Assembly (NCBI GenBank): GCA_026391515.1
Contig: JAPLEC010000403.1
Coordinates: 1-22,201 of the forward strand
Source of the DNA: Bacteroidia bacterium
GTDB taxonomy: Bacteria; Bacteroidota; Bacteroidia; Bacteroidales; VadinHA17
Direction: 5' to 3'
DNA: 22,201 nt
Shown here: positions 15,715-22,201 of the stretch, piece after piece
Layout: every line of letters begins with the position of its first letter
Position numbering within the stretch: position 1 is the stretch's first letter
Made by a program: the position numbers and the translations under genes
Notes under the pieces: model-generated
Database searches by the model: none
Seen by the model: the letters and a program-made list of their open reading frames with translations, nothing else
What the model was told of the DNA's origin: nothing

Positions 15715-16953
15715 CTATTCAAATTCTGCTTTTAAAATATTTACAACTTCTTTTACTGTTTCTTCCTCGAGATCGGTACGTTTTACAAGATCACTGATAG
15801 AAAGGTTCAACACGCTTCTTGCTGTATCACAACCAATTGCTTTAAGCTCTTCGATGATCCATTCTTCAATTTCATCACTGAATTCTTCAAGATTAACATC
15901 TTCCTCATCTTCACCACCCGGCTCCCTGTAAACATCAATTTCATAACCGGTAAGCTGACTTGCAAGCTTAATATTAAGACCTCCTTTTCCAATTGCAAGA
16001 GATACTTCATTGGGTTTAAGATAAATTTCCGCTCTTTTTGTCTCTTCGACAAGCTTTATTGAAGTGATCTTAGCAGGACTGAGGGCTCTCTGTATAAACA
16101 GCTGGTTATTAGAGGTAAAGTTGATTACATCAATGTTCTCATTACGTAATTCTCTGACGATTCCGTGTATCCTCGATCCTTTCATACCGACACATGCACC
16201 TACAGGGTCAATCCTTTCGTCGTATGATTCGACTGCTACTTTTGCGCGTTCGCCCGGAACCCTTACAATTTTTTTAATAGTAATAAGCCCGTCGAATATT
16301 TCAGGTACTTCAAGTTCAAAGAGTCTTTCAAGGAAAACAGGAGAGGTTCGGCTCAGAATAATAAAAGGTGTATTATTTCTCATCTCAACCTTAATGACCA
16401 CTGCCCTTATTGAATCGCCTTTGCGGAAATGATCCGAAGGAATCTGTTCACTTTTTGGCAGAATCAGTTCGTTGCCATCGTCATCAAGAACAAGGATCTC
16501 CCTTTTCCATACCTGGTAAACCTCACCGGTAACAATCTCGCCGATCCTGTCTTTATATTTCATGTAAATATTGTTCTTTTCAAGATCGAGAATACGAGCT
16601 GTAAGATTTTGTCTCAGGGAAAGAATAGCTCTTCTTCCAAAGTCAAGGAATTTAACTTCATCAGAAACTTCTTCACCGACTTCATAGTCATCATCAATTT
16701 TTTTGGCTTCTGAAAGCGGGATCTGTGTAATCGGATCGGTAAGCTCATCATCATCAACCACCACCCTGTTTCTCCATATTTCGAAGTCACCTTTATCGAT
16801 ATTGACGATAATGTCAAAATTATCAGCTGAACCATACTTCTTGGCAAGCATACCTCTGAATACATCTTCAAGTACACTCATCATTGTCGGGCGGTCAATG
16901 TTCTTCAACTCTTTAAATTCCGAAAAGGTGTCAATCAAATTAACATTTTCCAT
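15715..16953 (-). CDS. nusA: Transcription termination/antitermination factor NusA
   Basis: NusA binds RNA polymerase and nascent RNA and modulates pausing, termination and antitermination. The 412-residue product has the N-terminal polymerase-binding domain (about 1-125), an S1 domain (about 135-200, GEIVTGEVYQVW) and two KH domains. Their GXXG loops are GMKG (256-259) and GKGG (322-325). An acidic tail with a short helical hairpin region (about 355-412) follows, in place of the two long C-terminal repeats of E. coli NusA; shorter NusA is usual in Bacteroidota. It ends in TAG, which matters for judging the amber codon in sprA. It lies 20 bases after rimP. Confidence 0.96.
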   Translation of the reverse strand: MENVNLIDTFSEFKELKNIDRPTMMSVLEDVFRGMLAKKYGSADNFDIIVNIDKGDFEIWRNRVVVDDDELTDPITQIPLSEAKKIDDDYEVGEEVSDEVKFLDFGRRAILSLRQNLTARILDLEKNNIYMKYKDRIGEIVTGEVYQVWKREILVLDDDGNELILPKSEQIPSDHFRKGDSIRAVVIKVEMRNNTPFIILSRTSPVFLERLFELEVPEIFDGLITIKKIVRVPGERAKVAVESYDERIDPVGACVGMKGSRIHGIVRELRNENIDVINFTSNNQLFIQRALSPAKITSIKLVEETKRAEIYLKPNEVSLAIGKGGLNIKLASQLTGYEIDVYREPGGEDEEDVNLEEFSDEIEEWIIEELKAIGCDTARSVLNLSISDLVKRTDLEEETVKEVVNILKAEFE

Positions 16954-16973
16954 CTGGTTTAAACCTCTTATAA

Positions 16974-17426
16974 TTACTTAATTGTTAAAACTACTCTTGT
17001 CGATTTTACCTGGTCAAAGTTATAAGAGATTTCTTTGACCTCTCTTGTTTTCCCTTTGACCTTAACTTCAGTCTCAAGTTCAAAGCCTCCGCTTGTTACA
17101 TTTTTTAATTTACCTGCCACCTTGCCTCCTTCGACATCAGTTACCTCTACTTTTTCACCTTCATTCTTGTAATACTGTTCTATCACTCCGAAAGGCGTAT
17201 CGAGGCCGGGTGAAGATACCTGAAGTTCAAAATCCTCATTATTATTGTCAAGACTTTTTTCAAGCTGGCGGTGAAGAGTAGCACATTCATCTATTGTTAT
17301 GCCATTCATAGTATCGACCAAAACTATGATCCTGTTTGAGATGCTCCCCTTTACCGCTACAAGAAAAAGTCCTGTTCCCTTAATGAACTCATTAACAAGC
17401 TTTTCTATTTTGTTTTTTTCAATCAT
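16974..17426 (-). CDS. rimP: Ribosome maturation factor RimP
   Basis: RimP assists late assembly of the 30S ribosomal subunit. The 150-residue protein matches the two-domain family: an N-terminal alpha/beta domain with RIIVLVDTMNGITIDEC and the signature FELQVSSPGLDTPF (about residues 82-95). A C-terminal SH3-like barrel follows (VEVTDVEGGKVAGKLKNV onwards). It is the first gene of the conserved rimP-nusA-infB operon. A near-perfect promoter lies upstream at 17495-17524 and a GC-rich hairpin lies in the leader. The ATG at 17424-17426 is unambiguous. Confidence 0.95.
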   Translation of the reverse strand: MIEKNKIEKLVNEFIKGTGLFLVAVKGSISNRIIVLVDTMNGITIDECATLHRQLEKSLDNNNEDFELQVSSPGLDTPFGVIEQYYKNEGEKVEVTDVEGGKVAGKLKNVTSGGFELETEVKVKGKTREVKEISYNFDQVKSTRVVLTIK

Positions 17427-17450
17427 ACTCTGAAAACAGATAATAAAATA

Positions 17451-17466
17451 GGGGACTCTGGTCCCC
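17451..17466 (-). promoter_or_regulatory. GC-rich hairpin in the rimP operon leader
   Basis: On the minus strand GGGGAC and GTCCCC form a perfect 6-bp stem around the tetraloop CAGA, followed by the U-rich stretch TATTTTATTATC. It lies between the predicted transcription start (about 17488) and the rimP ATG. It could act as a weak attenuator or an RNA-binding site. There is no conservation evidence in this window. Confidence 0.5.
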
Positions 17467-17494
17467 TTGGCTCAAATACCCCTCAAATCGGAGG

Positions 17495-17524
17495 CAAAGA
17501 TACGCAAGGTTTTGTAATTACCAA
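17495..17524 (-). promoter_or_regulatory. Bacteroidota-type promoter for rimP-nusA-infB
   Basis: On the minus strand TATCTTTG (17495-17502) matches TAnnTTTG exactly. A TTG at 17522-17524 is spaced by 19 bases, the classic geometry. The predicted start near 17488 leaves a leader of about 60 bases before rimP. This is the best promoter in the window. Confidence 0.7.
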
Positions 17525-17558
17525 GTTTTAGGACTAATTATTTTATTATATGCTTTTT

Positions 17559-17655
17559 AGCCACAGAGAACGCAAAGCAGGCGCAATGAACGAAAAGTGT
17601 TAAATTATCTGAAAGCTCTTTGCGACCTTTGCTGAAACTTTGCGACCTTTGCGGT
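17559..17655. repeat. Diverged palindromic repeat with an internal direct repeat, before the PflX-like gene
   Basis: The left part (from 17559, TAGCCACAGAGAACGCAAAG) is an imperfect inverted match of the right part (CTTTGCGACCTTTGCGGTCA, ending near 17657). The right part holds two identical 15-base units, at 17618-17632 and 17638-17652, with a 20-base period. It is related to the repeats at 291-370 and 1523-1608 but with GCG in place of GTG. It runs up to the start codon of the next gene. Confidence 0.6.
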
Positions 17656-17657
17656 CA

Positions 17658-18599
17658 ATGGATTTTATATCTAATAAGGAAGACCAGGAACTTCTCTCCC
17701 GCTGTACGCTATGTCCCCGCGAATGTGGTGTGAACAGGTTTGAGGGTGGAGACGGTTACTGTGGAATGGATGCAGGGATGAATATTGCATCGATTTGCAT
17801 TCACAGGGGAGAAGAACCACCTGTAAGTGGACCAAATGGAATCTGCAACATCTTTTTTGCCGGATGCAATCTTCATTGTATTTATTGTCAGAATTATGAT
17901 ATAAGCAGACCCGGTGGTGATTACAGAAAGAGTACCACAACCTTAAAAGGGACACTCGATCTGATTGAAAAAATCCTTTCTGACAATGTTAAGGCAGTCG
18001 GATTTGTTTCGCCTTCACATGTCGTACCACAGGTGAAAGCAATTATACGGGGATTGAACGAGCGAGGTCTTAAACCGATAACAGTTTATAATACAAATAG
18101 TTATGATAAGTCTGAAGTGATTGAAAGCTTTGAAGGAATAATTGATGTCTATCTTCCCGATTATAAATATATCACACCCGATATTGCTAAAAAGTATTCA
18201 GATGCATCAGATTATCCTGAAGTAGCTTTAAAAGCATTTAAGAAAATGTACTATCAGAAAGGTTCAACACTTTCTATGGATAAAGAGGGCAGGGCAGAAA
18301 ACGGTATGCTGATCAGACACCTTGTACTTCCCGGACATGTTGAAGAAAGTAAAAAAGTTTTAAGGAGCATTGCAGAAGAGCTTTCACCGGGAGTTCACCT
18401 GTCGCTGATGTCACAATATCACCCGACACCTTTTGTAAAAGATCTGTCTCCTTTAAATCGCTCACTCTATAAGGCTGAATATGAATCAGTTGTAGAAGCG
18501 ATGGAAAATCTGGGCTTTCGTAACGGCTGGATTCAGGATATGGAAAGCTACCGGAATTACAGACCGGACTTCAGGAAGGAGCATCCCTTTGAGGACTAG
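17658..18599 (+). CDS. PflX-like radical SAM protein (COG1313-type)
   Basis: The product (313 residues) belongs to the radical SAM group annotated as PflX or putative pyruvate formate-lyase-activating enzyme; its substrate is unknown. The radical SAM motif CX3CX2C is C70, C74 and C77 in FAGCNLHCIYCQNYDIS. An N-terminal Cys cluster CTLCPRECG...YCG (C16, C19, C23, C35) is typical of this group and may hold a second Fe-S site or bind zinc. I chose the ATG at 17658; upstream in-frame TTG codons (17640, 17649) lie inside a repeat and add unlikely residues. No glycyl radical enzyme is adjacent, so activation of pyruvate formate-lyase cannot be claimed. It ends in TAG. Confidence 0.85.
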   Translation: MDFISNKEDQELLSRCTLCPRECGVNRFEGGDGYCGMDAGMNIASICIHRGEEPPVSGPNGICNIFFAGCNLHCIYCQNYDISRPGGDYRKSTTTLKGTLDLIEKILSDNVKAVGFVSPSHVVPQVKAIIRGLNERGLKPITVYNTNSYDKSEVIESFEGIIDVYLPDYKYITPDIAKKYSDASDYPEVALKAFKKMYYQKGSTLSMDKEGRAENGMLIRHLVLPGHVEESKKVLRSIAEELSPGVHLSLMSQYHPTPFVKDLSPLNRSLYKAEYESVVEAMENLGFRNGWIQDMESYRNYRPDFRKEHPFED

Positions 18600-18702
18600 T
18601 CCCCAACTCCCCTGCCTTATTTGAACGACAAAATCATTTACATTTATCAGAATAATTAAAGATTATCGGATTTATTATAAATTGCACAAAAACTTATTTT
18701 TT

Positions 18703-18990
18703 ATGAATCTATCAGCTTGTGGACTAATCTGTGATGATTGTGAATTTTTCAGTAAAACCTGCTCCGGATGTCATTCTGTGAAAGGATCAACCTTCTGGGC
18801 CAAGGATATGATACCGAATAAAGTTTGCCCATTGTTTGACTGTTCGGTTAACAGGAAAAAATTCAAAGACTGCGGTGAATGTCCTGAACTTCCGTGTAAA
18901 ATATTCCGTGAAATGAAGGATCCGAAGTCTTCAGAAGAAGAACATCAGAAATCGCTGTTAAAAAGAGTGGAAGCTTTACGGGCGAATTAA
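18703..18990 (+). CDS. Cys-rich DUF3795-type small protein
   Basis: A 95-residue protein with ten cysteines, at positions 6, 10, 13, 20, 23, 42, 47, 57, 60 and 65. The pattern LSACGLICDDCEFF...CSGCH...CPLFDC...DCGECPELPC is what I know as the DUF3795 family, probably a zinc or Fe-S protein of unknown function. The ATG at 18703 gives the usual family start just before the first Cys; an in-frame TTG at 18682 would add seven residues that do not look conserved. A charged helix closes the protein (KDPKSSEEEHQKSLLKRVEAL). It lies 103 bases after the PflX-like gene and 14 bases before the transporter gene, so it may share a transcript with the latter. Confidence 0.75.
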   Translation: MNLSACGLICDDCEFFSKTCSGCHSVKGSTFWAKDMIPNKVCPLFDCSVNRKKFKDCGECPELPCKIFREMKDPKSSEEEHQKSLLKRVEALRAN

Positions 18991-19004
18991 CCTTCTAAAT
19001 ACGG

Positions 19005-19910
19005 ATGAAAAAAGAAAGCAATTCCCTTCGTGCGGTTCTTTTTGCTTTTGCTGCCAATCTTGCGATTGCGATAATAAAATACGTTGTTTCAGTTATATCC
19101 GGCAGCACAGCAATGCTTGCAGAGGCAATCCATTCACTGGCAGATACAACCAACCAGGTTTTCCTGCTCATCGGGAGAAAACGATCGCGGAAAGAAGCTG
19201 ATGAGATTCACTCATTCGGTTATGGGAAAGAGGAGTATTTCTGGGGATTCCTGGTTGCCGTCCTGTTATTTTTTCTAGGTGGATGTTATTCGATATATGA
19301 AGGTATTCACAAATTCCTGCACCCGGAACCGATTGAAAAATATATATACATATTTATTGTAATCGGGTGTGCATTAATTCTTGAATACAAATCATTCACA
19401 GTTGCTTTCAGAGAATTCAGAAAAACCTCCACAAAAAGCTTATTTCAGTCCCTCAAGGACTCAACAGATACCAATCTCTTTGTGATTCTGATTGAAGATT
19501 TTTCTGCCCTGACAGGTTTAACCATTGTTTTGATTTCGACTCTTTTATCACTGATTAATCCGTTTTTTGATATTGTGGGAACATTCCTGGTAGGGTGTCT
19601 GCTGATCGTAATGTCGTATTTTTTAGCCAACGAATTAAGAAAGCTGATGATCGGAGAGAACATCCCGCGTCCGGTGAGAAATGAAGTAAGGGCAATTGTT
19701 AAAAAGCATTCCGTCGTAAATCATATTAATAATATCCGATCGATGTATATAGGGAACAATAATTTTATTTTATTGATTTCTGTTGATGTCAATGATAATG
19801 CCGATGGAGCAACAATTGAAAGAATGACTGAAAATATCAAAGACGAAATAACGCGTAACTATTCCAATGCCAGGTATATTTATATTGATGTGAAGAACAG
19901 CGGAGCCTGA
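19005..19910 (+). CDS. Cation diffusion facilitator, ZnT9/SLC30A9-like
   Basis: A 301-residue membrane protein of the CDF family, which exports divalent metals such as zinc, usually against protons. About six membrane helices are visible (near 9-30, 33-57, 78-100, 112-130, 158-182, 187-208), followed by a cytosolic domain with the usual alpha/beta pattern. TM2 has the metal-site motif HxxxD (H43, D47 in AIHSLADTTNQ). TM5 lacks the usual HxxxD: D165 is kept, but the His position is Ile161 and Glu164 precedes the Asp (LIEDFSALTG). Both features resemble the ZnT9 branch as I recall it. The metal is not determined by the sequence. It starts 14 bases after the DUF3795-type gene and ends 21 bases before the peptidase gene. 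Confidence 0.88.
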   Translation: MKKESNSLRAVLFAFAANLAIAIIKYVVSVISGSTAMLAEAIHSLADTTNQVFLLIGRKRSRKEADEIHSFGYGKEEYFWGFLVAVLLFFLGGCYSIYEGIHKFLHPEPIEKYIYIFIVIGCALILEYKSFTVAFREFRKTSTKSLFQSLKDSTDTNLFVILIEDFSALTGLTIVLISTLLSLINPFFDIVGTFLVGCLLIVMSYFLANELRKLMIGENIPRPVRNEVRAIVKKHSVVNHINNIRSMYIGNNNFILLISVDVNDNADGATIERMTENIKDEITRNYSNARYIYIDVKNSGA

Positions 19911-19931
19911 TATCTTAAATAAAAAATTCCT

Positions 19932-21788
19932 ATGAAAATCAAATTCATTGTTTTATTGATTGTTGCACTCCTGTTCTGCCAGCCTGAAATAACTGCTCAG
20001 AATAAAGAAGTAAAAGCCGAAGCCACTTTACAAACTGCCCCAACTGTTGTTCCGGTAATTGTTAACGGTGAAGCTCAAAAGATCCCTGCATTCGAGAATC
20101 CTGATTCCTGGATAAAGCAGGATCTCTGGGTAGAAACGGAATTTGATACGGACGGCGATGGAAAACCCGACAGGATGCATGTGGATGTTACACGTCCAAA
20201 ACAGACTGATACAGAAGGCATTAAACTGCCTGTTATATATGAGTCAAGCCCTTATTTCGCTGGAACAGCGCCCAACAGCAGAGAATGGGACTGGGATGTA
20301 AAGCAGGAGCTCGATGCAGATCCTGTGTACCACAAAACTCCTGCTCCAATTGTGAGAATGGGCAAGCGGCCTGTTATATCTACTTCACAGACGAGGACAT
20401 GGGTGCCATATGGTTTTATAGTAGTTCACTCATCTGCACCCGGAACAGGACTCTCACAGGGTTGTCCCACAGTCGGAGGAAGGATTGAAGCCCTTGCCCC
20501 AAAAGCTGTTATCGACTGGCTTAATGGCAGGGCTAAAGGTTATACTACTCCTGATGGCTCCGAGGAGGTCAAAGCCTACTGGACTACAGGCAAGGTGGGG
20601 ATGACAGGCACATCATACAACGGTACAATCCCGTTTGCAGCTGCAACTACAGGTGTAGATGGACTGGAGGCAATTATCCCGGTGTCACCCAACAACTCCT
20701 ATTATCATTATTATCGCTCGAACGGACTCGTACGAAGTCCGGGAGGATATCTCGGTGAAGATGTTGATGTTCTCTACGACTTCATTTATTCAAATCCTGA
20801 CCATTGTGCATACTGCGACAGTGTTTACAGGAATAATATAATTCTGAAGAATATTGACCGGAGAACTGGCGACCTCAATGATTTCTGGAAGGAGCGCGAC
20901 CTGATGAATTACATGGATAATTTCAAGGCTGCCGTTCTGATGGCTCACGGATTCAACGACTGGAATGTGATGATCAGCCACAGCGCCCGGTTCATTAATG
21001 TCTTAAAGGAAAAAGGCGTTCCTGTTCAGGTCTACTTCCATCAGGGTGGTCATGGTGGTGCACCTCCATTCAGCATGATGAACAGATGGTTTACAAGATA
21101 TCTCTTTGGCATACAGAACAATGTCGAAAATGATCCCAGAGCATGGATCGTCCGGGAAAACGATGACAGATCCAAGCCTACCCCGTATGCCAATTATCCC
21201 AATCCTGATGCCAGACCCGTACAATTTTTCATTGCCGCCGGTGGACCCAAAGCCGGATCGCTGGTCCCGACAAAAGTTAAGGATCAGGGAACCGAAACAC
21301 TTACCGATGATGTTTCATTAAGCGGAAGTGCCCTGGCTCAGGCTGAATCGTCAGCCAACAGACTGCTTTTCCTTACAGAGCCTTTGAAGGAACCGGTACA
21401 TATTTCAGGTACACCTTCAATAACCATCAGGGCATCAAGCGATAAGCAGGCAGTTAACCTTTCCGTCTGGATGGTAATCCTGCCATGGACTCCGGGTAAT
21501 AATTTTAGACTGAATGATAATTTAATCAACCGCGGCTGGGCTGACCTCAGGAATTCAAAGTCGCTTGAAAGAAGCAAACCCCTAAAACCTGGAAAGTTCT
21601 ATGAGATGACTTTTAACCTTGAGCCAGACGACCAGATAATACCTGCAGGCAAGCAGATAGGCCTTATGATATTCTCCAGCGACAGGGAATTCACGCTCTG
21701 GCCCGAACCTGGGACAAAACTGACTGTGGATCTCGATGCAACGTCAATAATGCTGCCTATAGTTGGTGGGGCAGGAGTAATGAAGTAA
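19932..21788 (+). CDS. Secreted X-Pro dipeptidyl-peptidase (S15/CocE family)
   Basis: A 618-residue serine hydrolase with an N-terminal signal peptide (MKIKF, hydrophobic run to residue 16, likely cleavage after about residue 22, ITAQ). The alpha/beta-hydrolase domain holds the nucleophile S228 in GTSYNGT, the acid D343 in HGFNDWNV and the base H374 in HQGGHGG, the S15 order. An Asp-rich loop DTDGDGKPDR (72-81) near the N-terminus is typical of the family. The C-terminal third (about 420-618) fits the PepX_C jelly-roll domain. It probably releases X-Pro dipeptides from proline-containing peptides in the periplasm; related esterases (CocE) share the fold, so the substrate is inferred. No type IX C-terminal sorting domain is visible, as the protein ends with the enzyme domain. 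Confidence 0.87.
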   Translation: MKIKFIVLLIVALLFCQPEITAQNKEVKAEATLQTAPTVVPVIVNGEAQKIPAFENPDSWIKQDLWVETEFDTDGDGKPDRMHVDVTRPKQTDTEGIKLPVIYESSPYFAGTAPNSREWDWDVKQELDADPVYHKTPAPIVRMGKRPVISTSQTRTWVPYGFIVVHSSAPGTGLSQGCPTVGGRIEALAPKAVIDWLNGRAKGYTTPDGSEEVKAYWTTGKVGMTGTSYNGTIPFAAATTGVDGLEAIIPVSPNNSYYHYYRSNGLVRSPGGYLGEDVDVLYDFIYSNPDHCAYCDSVYRNNIILKNIDRRTGDLNDFWKERDLMNYMDNFKAAVLMAHGFNDWNVMISHSARFINVLKEKGVPVQVYFHQGGHGGAPPFSMMNRWFTRYLFGIQNNVENDPRAWIVRENDDRSKPTPYANYPNPDARPVQFFIAAGGPKAGSLVPTKVKDQGTETLTDDVSLSGSALAQAESSANRLLFLTEPLKEPVHISGTPSITIRASSDKQAVNLSVWMVILPWTPGNNFRLNDNLINRGWADLRNSKSLERSKPLKPGKFYEMTFNLEPDDQIIPAGKQIGLMIFSSDREFTLWPEPGTKLTVDLDATSIMLPIVGGAGVMK

Positions 21789-21804
21789 TTCTGCACAAGG
21801 CAGA

Positions 21805-21917
21805 GACCCCCGTCCCGCTTTGCGAGACTGCCCCCTAAAGGGGGCCTAAATTGTTGATATAAGTAAGATTTTCAATTGTTTATAGTATTAGCCCCCCTTT
21901 AGGGGGGATGGGGGGTC
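21805..21917. repeat. C/G-run inverted repeat after the peptidase gene
   Basis: The outer arms GACCCCCGTCCC (21805-21816) and GGGATGGGGGGTC (21905-21917) are nearly complementary. Inside are two compact hairpins: GCCCCC-TAAA-GGGGGC (21830-21845, perfect) and CCCCCCT/AGGGGGG (21892-21907). The region lies between two convergent genes and may terminate both transcripts. I recall similar CCCCCTAAAGGGGG elements scattered through Bacteroidota genomes. Confidence 0.7.
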
Positions 21918-21947
21918 GATTAAAATCCGCAAGACCGCAGGACATTA

Positions 21948-22201
21948 TTATTCCAACGTCGCTTTCCTGTTCGACAGACTCACACTGCCACCCTTGCCGT
22001 TTATAATGCTTTTTACAACACTATCCTTATTCCCGTTAAGCCAGAAAATTATTTTATGATGAATCTTGTCTTCCAGTGAAGCAGGTGTTTCAATAGCATT
22101 ATCGACAATTACCGGGGCATTGTAAAACACATTATAAATTCCTAAGCCCCAGGCTTCATGGCTCGTAACTTTGTCTGACACTTTGTATGAAGCATAACCA
22201 T
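21948..22201 (-). CDS. C-terminal end of an unidentified protein (partial)
   Basis: The minus-strand frame is open from the right edge of the window to TAA at 21948-21950, giving 83 complete residues: the C-terminus of a longer protein. The visible part begins GYASYKVSDKVTSHEAWGLG and includes NVFYNAPVIVDNAIETP and HHKIIFWLNGNKDSVVKSIING. It weakly reminds me of the last part of large secreted Bacteroidota proteins annotated as coagulation factor 5/8 type domain or beta-helix/pectate-lyase-like. The evidence is thin, so I leave it unnamed. An internal GTG at 22179-22181 is not a real start, because coding-like sequence continues upstream of it. Confidence 0.65.
   Translation of the reverse strand, partial: GYASYKVSDKVTSHEAWGLGIYNVFYNAPVIVDNAIETPASLEDKIHHKIIFWLNGNKDSVVKSIINGKGGSVSLSNRKATLE

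Noticed and set aside
17640..17657. TTG start for the PflX-like gene, adding six residues
   Set aside because: The added codons come from the repeat CTTTGCGACCTTTGCGGTCA; the ATG at 17658 fits the family better.
17658..18599. Naming the radical SAM protein as a pyruvate formate-lyase activase
   Set aside because: No glycyl radical enzyme is present nearby, and the N-terminal Cys cluster fits the uncharacterised PflX-type group better.
18682..18702. TTG start for the DUF3795-type gene
   Set aside because: The ATG at 18703 places the first Cys at residue 6, as expected for this family.
19932..21788. The S15 peptidase as a type IX secretion cargo
   Set aside because: The C-terminus ends with the enzyme's own domain and shows no type A or type B sorting domain; ordinary Sec export suffices.
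1..22201. CRISPR array, tRNA, rRNA, insertion sequence, prophage or defence genes
   Set aside because: I found no regular spacer-repeat series, no cloverleaf with a CCA end, no transposase or integrase and no phage genes; the repeats present are short palindromes.

Overview
The window looks like a chromosomal segment of a Bacteroidota bacterium, probably close to Bacteroidales/Marinilabiliales. It is AT-rich and carries sprA, the giant outer-membrane translocon of the type IX secretion system (T9SS), in the order ruvA-sprA-gcvH that I recall from this phylum. Several genes are preceded by the Bacteroidota promoter pattern TTG-N17-21-TAnnTTTG. Almost everything is core housekeeping content. 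I see no prophage, transposase, CRISPR array, defence island, tRNA or rRNA.

Layout, left to right: a complete short tatA with a strong terminator (28-250); mqnC of the futalosine menaquinone pathway on the minus strand (403-1491), with a copy of a palindromic intergenic repeat on each side; a tightly packed plus-strand run pepA-pdxA-ruvA-sprA (1712-12302); gcvH (12363-12737) with its own likely promoter; the convergent minus-strand operon rimP-nusA-infB (17426 down to 12732); then plus-strand genes for a PflX-like radical SAM protein, a Cys-rich DUF3795-type protein, a ZnT9-like cation diffusion facilitator and a secreted S15-family X-Pro dipeptidyl-peptidase (17658-21788). The right edge holds the C-terminal end of an unidentified minus-strand protein.

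The main anomaly is in sprA. Its 2475-codon reading frame is interrupted by one in-frame TAG at 9984-9986 (codon 1704), with SprA-like protein continuing in the same frame on both sides. TAG is the ordinary terminal codon of three other genes here (tatA, nusA and the PflX-like gene), which argues against genome-wide reassignment. A nonsense mutation, a sequencing or assembly error, or local readthrough remain possible. sprA also appears to start with TTG.

The other non-coding signals are a dispersed palindromic repeat family built on a core like CTTTGTGTCCTTTGTGGTTA (two clear copies around mqnC and a diverged one before the PflX-like gene), a GC-rich hairpin in the leader of the rimP operon, and a C/G-run inverted repeat after the peptidase gene. 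No clearly new multi-gene system is evident; the content is ordinary apart from these points.
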